A stretch of DNA of 7,737 bases, from the NCBI GenBank assembly GCA_000433515.1, contig FR891091.1, positions 693-8,429 on the forward strand, given 5' to 3'. Under the pieces are notes generated by a model. It saw only the letters and a program-made list of their open reading frames with translations, did no database searches and was not told where the DNA came from. Every line of letters begins with the position of its first letter. The first letter of the stretch is position 1. Source of the DNA: Candidatus Colimorpha enterica. GTDB taxonomy: Bacteria; Bacillota; Clostridia; Oscillospirales; CAG-272. This document shows, piece by piece, positions 1 to 4,509 of this stretch. A program made the position numbers and the translations under genes.

Positions 1-1121
1 GAAAGTCGCGTCAGATGGTGAGACGGGCGATAAAAAACAATCCCGACGCATTTGTCGGGGTGATGGGGTGCGCGTCACAGCTTGACGGAGGAGCGTTTGC
101 CGCGATTCCGGGAGTTTCGTTTGTCTGCGGGACGAGGAACCGTGCAGAGATACTCCGCGCCGCAGAGATGTTTTTCAAGAGCGGGAGACCGGAGACGTGC
201 GTCCTTGACATTGTTCCTCCGGAGGGGGAGCTTACAAAGACCTCTGCCGTCAGCTTTGAGCGGGCGCGGGCTTATGTCAAGATCGAGGACGGGTGCAACG
301 GAAGATGCAGCTACTGCGTCATTCCGTCGCTCCGCGGAGGTGTTGTGAAGCGCGATGAGGGTGAGATTCTTGACGAGGTTAAGGTCATTGCCGCAAACGG
401 CTGTCACGAGGTGGTTCTGACCGGGATCGAGACTGCCGGCTACGGCTCCGGGCTGTCCGGGCTTATTCGGAAGATAGACGCGATACCCGGAATAGAGCGC
501 ATCAGGATGGGTTCGCTTGAGCCGTCGTTCATGAAGCCGGAGTTTGTTGATGAGATTGCCGGGGTGCGGTCGCTCTGTCATCATTTTCACATATCGGTTC
601 AGAACGGCTCCGACAGGATTCTTGCGCTTATGCGGAGAAAATACAACACGGTGATAATGGAGCGCAGCATTGCGTACATCCGCGAAAAAATGCCCGATGT
701 TAATTTTTCCGCCGACGTTATCGTCGGTTTTCCCGGTGAGACGGAAGAGGATTTTGAAAAGACCTGCCGGTTTGTGAAGCGCGTCGGATTCCTGCATCTG
801 CATATTTTCACCTACTCAAAGCGTCCCGGCACCGAGGCGGCGGAGATGGACGGACAGATTCCGGAAAAAGTCAAGAACGAGCGGCTTCACCGTCTTGAAG
901 CAATTGCCGCCGGGGAGAAAAGCCGCATCCTTTCCGGGATGATAAGCTCCGGGAAGCCGGTTGAAATTCTTGCCGAAACGTCGTCCGGAGGCTGCACTGT
1001 CGGTCACACCGGGAATTTTGTCGAGTGCCGGATTTTCGGTGAGCATCCTGCGGGAACGATCATTTCCGGTATACCTTTTGGGATTGCCGACGGGGTGGTT
1101 GAGATAAGACAGAGGACGTGA
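1..1121 (+). CDS. mtaB: tRNA t6A37 methylthiotransferase MtaB, 5'-truncated by window edge
   Basis: Radical-SAM enzyme that adds a methylthio group to C2 of N6-threonylcarbamoyladenosine at position 37 of ANN-decoding tRNAs (family knowledge). The frame is open from base 3, and the first residues read KSRQMVRRA, which matches the inner part of the UPF0004 N-terminal domain. The true start is therefore off the left edge, and the ATG at 15 is internal. About 372 residues are visible, against roughly 430-450 for the family. The first two UPF0004 cysteines are missing with the N-terminus; the third is seen in MGCASQ (codon 69-71). The radical-SAM CxxxCxxC motif, DGCNGRCSYC, has its cysteine codons at 294, 306 and 315. 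Further hallmarks are FSADVIVGFPGETEEDF in the mid-region and a C-terminal TRAM-like segment from about base 900. The stop is TGA at 1119-1121. The MtaB assignment over MiaB or RimO rests on the residue pattern around KSRQM and the overall look, without an alignment. Confidence 0.88.
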   Translation, partial: KSRQMVRRAIKNNPDAFVGVMGCASQLDGGAFAAIPGVSFVCGTRNRAEILRAAEMFFKSGRPETCVLDIVPPEGELTKTSAVSFERARAYVKIEDGCNGRCSYCVIPSLRGGVVKRDEGEILDEVKVIAANGCHEVVLTGIETAGYGSGLSGLIRKIDAIPGIERIRMGSLEPSFMKPEFVDEIAGVRSLCHHFHISVQNGSDRILALMRRKYNTVIMERSIAYIREKMPDVNFSADVIVGFPGETEEDFEKTCRFVKRVGFLHLHIFTYSKRPGTEAAEMDGQIPEKVKNERLHRLEAIAAGEKSRILSGMISSGKPVEILAETSSGGCTVGHTGNFVECRIFGEHPAGTIISGIPFGIADGVVEIRQRT

Positions 1122-1127
1122 GCAGAC

Positions 1128-1193
1128 GCGGGCGCTGCCCGCACCCGCAAAGAACCTTCTTGAAAGAAGGTTCTTTGAACTCCAAGAACTTTT
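1128..1193. repeat. Hairpin-rich intergenic element after mtaB (possible dispersed repeat / terminator)
   Basis: Three stem-forming segments lie in a row just after the mtaB stop. GCGGGC (1128-1133) pairs with GCCCGC (1137-1142) across a 3-nt loop. A perfect 13-bp inverted repeat follows, AAAGAACCTTCTT (1149-1161) and AAGAAGGTTCTTT (1164-1176), separated by only 2 nt. GTTCTT (1170-1175) can instead pair with AAGAAC (1184-1189), directly followed by TTTT (1190-1193); this uses the right arm of the second stem, so the two folds exclude each other. It is the only candidate terminator for mtaB, but the strong stem lacks an adjacent U-tract. From memory, similar GC-hairpin plus AAAGAACC/GGTTCTTT blocks recur between genes in related Clostridia, so it may be a dispersed palindromic repeat. 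That is inference. Confidence 0.5.
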
Positions 1194-1208
1194 GACAAAA
1201 TGATAATT

Positions 1209-1246
1209 AAAAAGCGGCTCTCTTCACATGGAGGTGAAGGGAGCCG
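1209..1246 (-). terminator. Intrinsic terminator of the membrane-protein gene
   Basis: Read on the minus strand, a 13-position stem forms between 1234-1246 and 1215-1227 with a 6-nt loop (1228-1233) and one A/C mismatch (1221/1240). It is followed by a G-C tail and five U (1213-1209). It begins 11 bp past the stop codon of the leftward gene at 1257. Its orientation and position fit rho-independent termination of that gene. Confidence 0.85.
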
Positions 1247-1256
1247 GTCATGTTTG

Positions 1257-1967
1257 TCAGTCGAAGCGGGATTTATGGGAATTTGCGGCGTTGTCGCGCT
1301 TTATGCGGGCGACGGTGCGGCGGTAGATTTTGATTTTCGCGGCTCTTGCCAGGAAAAGGGCGAGATAGACAGCGAGATAAACGATGGTGAGCCACATCGG
1401 AACGCCCATGAATACCGGTGGGATTATCAGCATTCCGATAGGTATCAGGAGGTATCCGACGGAATTATACGGGGCATACAGGATATCGTCCGGTATGAAC
1501 CAGAGGAGGGACGGCAGGTATGATGCGAAAAATCCGAAAACCGCGGCAATGCTTTCGAAAACAAAGCCCTTTGCGAATTCTGTGGTTTCGTGGGTGACGG
1601 AGTTTACGTAGTTCTGACGCACCGCATGAGCGATACCGAAGCAGAGCCCCGCCATTGCGATGGAGAAGAGCAGGGAAAAAACGGTTTTGCCGAGCTTTAT
1701 ATATCCCCCGGCGGTTTTGTCGGGGTCGAATTTCGGTTTATCGAATTTCAGCAGTTTTGCGCCCGCCCTCTGTACTGCCTGACCGCAAAGAAAGAGTGCT
1801 GAGGCAAGTACAGCCGCGCCGAATATCCATACGTATTTCATTGCTCCGAGAAAATAACCCGCAAAGGCACCGTAAGCGGCAGGGGTCAGCATTGTGCAGA
1901 GCATTGCAGACAGTATCTTGCAATCGGCGGAGTAATCGTAATCGGGTACTCTGTTTTCTGTGTTCAT
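1257..1967 (-). CDS. Multi-pass membrane protein of unknown function
   Basis: I do not recognise this family. The 236-residue product (from the ATG at 1967) has a short polar N-terminus, then hydrophobic stretches at roughly residues 22-42, 45-62, 94-115, 137-157, 170-187 and 189-207. This gives about five or six membrane spans. The segment between the second and third spans is charged and rich in Lys, Asp and Pro (FDKPKFDPDK). The last 30 residues are strongly basic (KIKIYRR, RIKR), so the C-terminus is probably cytoplasmic. There is no signal-peptide cleavage site and no motif that suggests a transported substrate or an enzyme. An in-frame GTG at 1982 would add five residues, but those codons contain the AAAGGA ribosome binding site, so the ATG at 1967 is preferred. 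The gene is a single unit with its own near-consensus promoter (2060-2088) and terminator (1209-1246), divergent from trxA. Confidence 0.8.
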   Translation of the reverse strand: MNTENRVPDYDYSADCKILSAMLCTMLTPAAYGAFAGYFLGAMKYVWIFGAAVLASALFLCGQAVQRAGAKLLKFDKPKFDPDKTAGGYIKLGKTVFSLLFSIAMAGLCFGIAHAVRQNYVNSVTHETTEFAKGFVFESIAAVFGFFASYLPSLLWFIPDDILYAPYNSVGYLLIPIGMLIIPPVFMGVPMWLTIVYLAVYLALFLARAAKIKIYRRTVARIKRDNAANSHKSRFD

Positions 1968-1973
1968 AGTTGT

Positions 1974-1979
1974 TCCTTT
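1974..1979 (-). promoter_or_regulatory. Ribosome binding site fixing the membrane-protein start
   Basis: On the minus strand AAAGGA lies 6 nt before the ATG at 1967. It falls inside the codons that a GTG start at 1982 would use, which argues for the ATG. Confidence 0.75.
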
Positions 1980-2017
1980 CACCGCAAATCAGGGAGTGTT
2001 CAGAAATTGTTTTCAGA

Positions 2018-2041
2018 TTATTTGCCTTTTCGGGCAAATAA
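2018..2041. promoter_or_regulatory. Palindrome in the divergent region (candidate operator or leader hairpin)
   Basis: A perfect 9-bp inverted repeat, TTATTTGCC (2018-2026) and GGCAAATAA (2033-2041), surrounds a 6-nt centre. It lies in the inferred 5' leader of the leftward membrane-protein transcript (start near 2053) and reaches the place where a trxA -35 element would sit. No U-tract follows in either direction and no gene ends here, so it is not a terminator. It could be a binding site for a dimeric repressor or a stabilising hairpin in the leader RNA. I do not recognise it as a CIRCE, Rex or cre site. Confidence 0.5.
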
Positions 2042-2059
2042 ATCAATGTCTCATCAAAT

Positions 2060-2088
2060 ATTATACTATAAGATAGAGACAAAGTCAA
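2060..2088 (-). promoter_or_regulatory. Sigma-A-type promoter for the membrane-protein gene
   Basis: On the minus strand, TTGACT (2088-2083) is followed by 17 nt and TATAAT (2065-2060): five of six -35 bases, a perfect -10 and ideal spacing. Transcription would start near 2053, giving a leader of about 85 nt that contains the 2018-2041 palindrome. The site overlaps the region needed for rightward trxA transcription, so the two may interfere. Confidence 0.8.
2062..2067 (+). promoter_or_regulatory. Possible -10 element for trxA
   Basis: TATACT matches the -10 consensus at five of six positions and lies 45 nt ahead of the trxA ATG. At 17-nt spacing the -35 position (2039-2044) reads TAAATC, a poor match that falls at the edge of the palindrome. 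An overlapping alternative is TATAAG at 2067-2072. A promoter must exist in this gap because the gene to the left points away, but the exact site is uncertain and may need an activator. Confidence 0.35.
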
Positions 2089-2112
2089 GGAGTTGAAAGG
2101 AAAAAAACAGCA

Positions 2113-2421
2113 ATGGAAGTAAACGAGAGTAATTTCAAAGAATTCACCGGGGTAAAGGACAGGCTTGTTGTCCTTGATTTCTGGGCTGAATGGTGCGGAC
2201 CGTGCCGTATGCTTGCGCCGGTGCTTGAGGAGATCGGGACGGAGTACCCGGAGGTCGCCTTCGGCAAGGTGAACGTTGACGAGGAAGCCGGTCTTGCGCA
2301 GATGTTCGGAATAGTGTCCATCCCGACGCTTGTTTTCATGAAGAACGGCAAAATTATAAAGAAGTCGGTGGGGTATCTTGATGCCGACGGGCTTCGTGCC
2401 GTGCTTGACGGGCTAATCTGA
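2113..2421 (+). CDS. trxA: Thioredoxin
   Basis: Small cytoplasmic dithiol-disulfide oxidoreductase that passes electrons to ribonucleotide reductase, peroxiredoxins, reductases and other disulfide substrates. At 102 residues it has the standard length for a single-domain thioredoxin. Visible hallmarks are the active site WCGPC at residues 27-31, the buried Asp22 in LDFWAEW, the cis-proline Pro71 in SIPTLVF, and the C-terminal glycine of KSVGY (Gly87). The start at 2113 is preceded by GAAAGGA ending 11 nt upstream, a slightly long spacing; a second purine block, AAGGAG (2087-2092), is too distant to serve this ATG. Thirteen bases separate its stop from the next ATG, a ferredoxin-thioredoxin-reductase-like gene, and the two share one terminator. 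They are probably co-transcribed, with the second product reducing this thioredoxin. Confidence 0.95.
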   Translation: MEVNESNFKEFTGVKDRLVVLDFWAEWCGPCRMLAPVLEEIGTEYPEVAFGKVNVDEEAGLAQMFGIVSIPTLVFMKNGKIIKKSVGYLDADGLRAVLDGLI

Positions 2422-2434
2422 CGGTGTGCGGCGT

Positions 2435-2632
2435 ATGAAGGTCAGACTGAATGAGAACGAGGAGATCGTCCGGACGGTGAAGGAGGGGCTTAAAGCCAAA
2501 GGCGGCTACTGCCCCTGCCGTGTGGGAAAAAGCGAGGACATAAAATGCCCCTGTCTTGAATTCCGCAGCCAGATAGCCGATCCCGATTTCGAGGGCTACT
2601 GTCACTGTATGCTCTATTACAAGGAAAAATGA
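2435..2632 (+). CDS. Ferredoxin-thioredoxin reductase catalytic-subunit-like protein
   Basis: Small [4Fe-4S] protein resembling the catalytic beta chain of ferredoxin-thioredoxin reductase (FTR), which takes electrons one at a time from ferredoxin to split the thioredoxin disulfide. The 65-residue product contains the three family signatures in order: CPC (residues 26-28), CPC (38-40) and CHC (56-58), the last inside GYCHCMLYY. By analogy with plant and cyanobacterial FTR, four of the six cysteines hold the cluster, and Cys28 plus Cys58 would form the redox-active disulfide. The spacing is CPC-x9-CPC-x15-CHC, whereas the classical enzyme has x16 and x8; the total span is identical. No FTR variable (alpha) subunit is visible nearby. 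An in-frame GTG at 2426 would add three residues. Neither start has a clear ribosome binding site, so translation is probably coupled to trxA, and I chose the ATG. It directly follows trxA in the same unit. Confidence 0.85.
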   Translation: MKVRLNENEEIVRTVKEGLKAKGGYCPCRVGKSEDIKCPCLEFRSQIADPDFEGYCHCMLYYKEK

Positions 2633-2636
2633 AGAA

Positions 2637-2675
2637 CCGCCGTCCTGCGGAATTCCCGTGGGACGGCGGATTTTT
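2637..2675 (+). terminator. Terminator of the trxA/FTR-like unit, possibly bidirectional
   Basis: CCGCCGTCC (2637-2645) pairs perfectly with GGACGGCGG (2661-2669), followed by A and TTTTT (2671-2675). It starts 4 nt after the FTR-like stop codon. The convergent GNAT gene ends 28 nt away at 2703. On the minus strand the same stem is followed by a broken U-rich run (TTCTTCATTTTT), so it may stop both transcripts. Confidence 0.9.
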
Positions 2676-2702
2676 GTCGTTTGTTTCGTGCTTAACCGTT
2701 TG

Positions 2703-3149
2703 TCAGTCGCCGTACTCAACAACCATCTGGCGGTAGTCAAGCGGGGTGAAGCCGTATGAGGCGTAGAGCGCGGCGGCTCTTTTGTTGTCCGGCTCGGTCT
2801 CAAGACGCAGGCGCGCGGCTTTGCCGGAGTAAATTTCGAGAAAGAAGTCGAGAAAGCTCTTTCCGAGACCCTTCCCGCGGTATTTTTCCCTGACATAGAA
2901 CTCGTCAAGCCAGACGGTAAGCCCGCCGGCTTCCTGAGAGAAGCTCTTTGCGATGAGCGCATAGCCTGCCGGTTCGCCATCACATTCGATTATGAAGCAC
3001 TCGGCATAGCAGTCGGAGCGCATAAGCTCGTCAAAGGTTTTGTCGATATGGCTCTCCGGAATGCTGTGAAGCACCGCCGGGGAGGAGTAGAATTCGCTGA
3101 TGAGGGTTTTATAAAGCTCTCTGTCAGAGGGGGCGAGGTTTCTTATCAT
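2703..3149 (-). CDS. GNAT-family N-acetyltransferase
   Basis: Acetyl-CoA-dependent acetyltransferase; the substrate cannot be told from sequence. The 148-residue length is typical of a single-domain GNAT. The acetyl-CoA pyrophosphate-binding motif A is seen as VREKYRGKGLGKSFLDF, with the R-G-K-G-L-G loop at residues 91-96. The preceding strand reads LDEFYV, and the C-terminal motif B region reads ETEPDNKRAAALYASYGF, where Asn, Ala and Tyr are typical of the fold. The start at 3149 has AAAGGA ending 7 nt upstream. The gene lies 38 nt after the metallophosphoesterase on the same strand, with no terminator or clear promoter between them, so the two are probably co-transcribed. It converges on the trxA unit and likely shares the terminator at 2637-2675. 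The family is certain; functions such as RimI-like protein acetylation or small-molecule detoxification are all possible. Confidence 0.88.
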   Translation of the reverse strand: MIRNLAPSDRELYKTLISEFYSSPAVLHSIPESHIDKTFDELMRSDCYAECFIIECDGEPAGYALIAKSFSQEAGGLTVWLDEFYVREKYRGKGLGKSFLDFFLEIYSGKAARLRLETEPDNKRAAALYASYGFTPLDYRQMVVEYGD

Positions 3150-3187
3150 GATCTGTTCCTTTCGTGCGGGGGTATTTTCGTGTCCGA

Positions 3188-4279
3188 TCAGTTTCTGATG
3201 ACAAACTCCCTGTCGATCCCCGCGCCGTAGCGGACGGTGGATATCCTTCCCGTGGGGGGGTCGATGATGACCGCATCGACTGCCGACTCCGACGGGGTTC
3301 CGGAAATGCGGGGATAGATTCCGCCGCCGTTGTCGATGTTTGCGTCGCAGGTTATTTCATAGGCAAGGTTTCCCGTCGGGGTGACGAAGAAATCGTCAAC
3401 GTGTCCGTGACCGCAGAGGGTCATTATGACTCTGCCGCGTGCGGAGGAGAAATCGAACCCGGTTCCGGCGGCGGTGACCTTTCCCCGGCGGTTATATGCC
3501 TCGATCATCTCTCCGAAAACATACGAGCCGTCATACGACCATGCAAGCTCCTTATAGACGGGAGTATGACCGACGACTATTGCCGAACGGTGCGCAGGTA
3601 TTGCAAGAAGGGCGGAGGCGAACCATTTAATCTGTTCCTCCGACGGGCAGACATAGCTTCCCCAGCTTCCGTCGGGGTTCACGATGCGCTCGTGAATCTC
3701 GTTTGTGTCTATGACGATAAAGACGGTCTTTGTCTTTTCGCGGGAGAGCGTATAGTAGGTCGTGTCGGGCTTTCTGTCGGAATCGCGGTGTGACAGCGGG
3801 AAAATCTCGCGCAGGACGTCGTCCTCCGGGGCTATGAAGCCGGTTTCCGAGAGTTCGAACTCTTTGCCCTCCATGTCGTGGTTCCCGCGGACGATATACG
3901 GCTTTGCAAATCCGTATGCCCGGTTGAAGTACCTGACGTCCTCGTACATCATGTCGTTGTCCACCCAGCCGCTGACAGTGTCGCCGCCGTAGATTACGTC
4001 CTTTACCCCGGTGTTCTCAAGGATGGAGCGTATCACCGGTACGGAGGACATACTGTTCTGTCTTATATGCGCATCGGAGAAGAACACGAATGCCTGCGGA
4101 AGGACCATTTCCGACATTATCTTATTGACCCTGCGGTTCTTCTCTTCGACCGTTTCCGCAAAATACGGCGGGAGCGTTTTTCCTGCATCCTCCGGCGGAA
4201 GCCTGTCGTTTACCGGGCGGTACCTCCATTCCGGTTCTCCGTCAGCCTCGGCTTTTTCTCGTAGCTCTTTGTTTGTCAT
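3188..4279 (-). CDS. Calcineurin-like metallophosphoesterase
   Basis: Predicted cytoplasmic dimetal phosphoesterase of 363 residues. All five metal-binding blocks of the family are visible in order: D69-x-H71 in FFSDAHI, G99-D100 in YGGDT, G132-N133-H134-D135 in RGNHD, G237-H238 in VVGHTP, and G290-H291-G292-H293 in CGHGH. These predict an active enzyme. The substrate (nucleotide, phosphodiester or phosphoprotein) is not evident. A charged N-terminal extension of about 60 residues precedes the catalytic domain, with no signal peptide or membrane segment. The region after the last histidine block, about 70 residues, is beta-rich in appearance and includes a glycine-rich NGGGIYPRISG stretch, perhaps a lid or a small C-terminal domain. 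The ATG at 4279 has GGAGG ending 7 nt upstream, and a good promoter lies at 4311-4339. It is the first gene of a likely two-gene unit with the GNAT gene. Confidence 0.9.
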   Translation of the reverse strand: MTNKELREKAEADGEPEWRYRPVNDRLPPEDAGKTLPPYFAETVEEKNRRVNKIMSEMVLPQAFVFFSDAHIRQNSMSSVPVIRSILENTGVKDVIYGGDTVSGWVDNDMMYEDVRYFNRAYGFAKPYIVRGNHDMEGKEFELSETGFIAPEDDVLREIFPLSHRDSDRKPDTTYYTLSREKTKTVFIVIDTNEIHERIVNPDGSWGSYVCPSEEQIKWFASALLAIPAHRSAIVVGHTPVYKELAWSYDGSYVFGEMIEAYNRRGKVTAAGTGFDFSSARGRVIMTLCGHGHVDDFFVTPTGNLAYEITCDANIDNGGGIYPRISGTPSESAVDAVIIDPPTGRISTVRYGAGIDREFVIRN

Positions 4280-4310
4280 GCTGTTCCTCCGATATTATCG
4301 ATAGACATAT

Positions 4311-4339
4311 ATGATACCACTGACGGTCGGTTTTTTCAA
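4311..4339 (-). promoter_or_regulatory. Promoter of the metallophosphoesterase-GNAT unit
   Basis: On the minus strand, TTGAAA (4339-4334), 17 nt, then TATCAT (4316-4311): five of six matches in each box at ideal spacing. Transcription would start near 4304, about 25 nt before the ATG at 4279. Confidence 0.75.
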
Positions 4340-4417
4340 GGGCTTTTTGCCCGGAATTCACGTTCATTTCGCCAAAAACAGCGAGAAACCGCCGCATATC
4401 ACGCCAAACCGGCAAAA

Positions 4418-4446
4418 TTGACAGAATGGTAACAGTTTATTATTAT
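4418..4446 (+). promoter_or_regulatory. Promoter P1 of the activase-like gene
   Basis: A perfect TTGACA (4418-4423), 17 nt, then TATTAT (4441-4446, five of six). Transcription would start near 4453, giving a leader of about 55 nt. The rest of the gap between here and the divergent promoter at 4311-4339 is AT-rich with only a weak 4-bp hairpin (4340-4352), and I see nothing else in it. Confidence 0.75.
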
Positions 4447-4466
4447 TTCGGAACCTAAAGAAGCGA

Positions 4467-4472
4467 TATAAT
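4467..4472 (+). promoter_or_regulatory. Possible second -10 (P2) of the activase-like gene
   Basis: A perfect TATAAT lies 37 nt ahead of the ATG at 4510, but no good -35 box sits at 16-18 nt upstream. It could be a secondary or activator-dependent start site, or chance in AT-rich DNA. Confidence 0.35.
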
Positions 4473-4509
4473 ACTGTATTGATTTCTACATGGCAAAAGG
4501 ATTCGAAAA

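Noticed and set aside
75..803. Open frame of 242 codons on the minus strand, opposite mtaB
   Set aside because: It lies entirely antisense to the radical-SAM and UPF0004 coding region, has no family motif, and its composition is typical of an antisense shadow.
1968..1982. GTG at 1982 as the start of the membrane-protein gene
   Set aside because: The codons it would add contain the AAAGGA ribosome binding site that serves the ATG at 1967.
2018..2041. The palindrome as a transcription terminator
   Set aside because: Both flanking genes start here rather than end, and neither side of the stem is followed by a U-tract.
2354..2983. Minus-strand open frame of 209 codons running across trxA, the FTR-like gene and GNAT
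   Set aside because: It crosses a strong terminator and three well-supported genes in other frames and has no motifs of its own.
3164..3793. Plus-strand open frame of 209 codons opposite the metallophosphoesterase
   Set aside because: The minus strand carries all five metal-binding motifs of the phosphoesterase; this frame is low-information and Gly/Val/Arg-rich.
4340..4352. GGGC-TTTTT-GCCC as a regulatory hairpin
   Set aside because: The stem has only 4 bp with no supporting context; it is likely chance.
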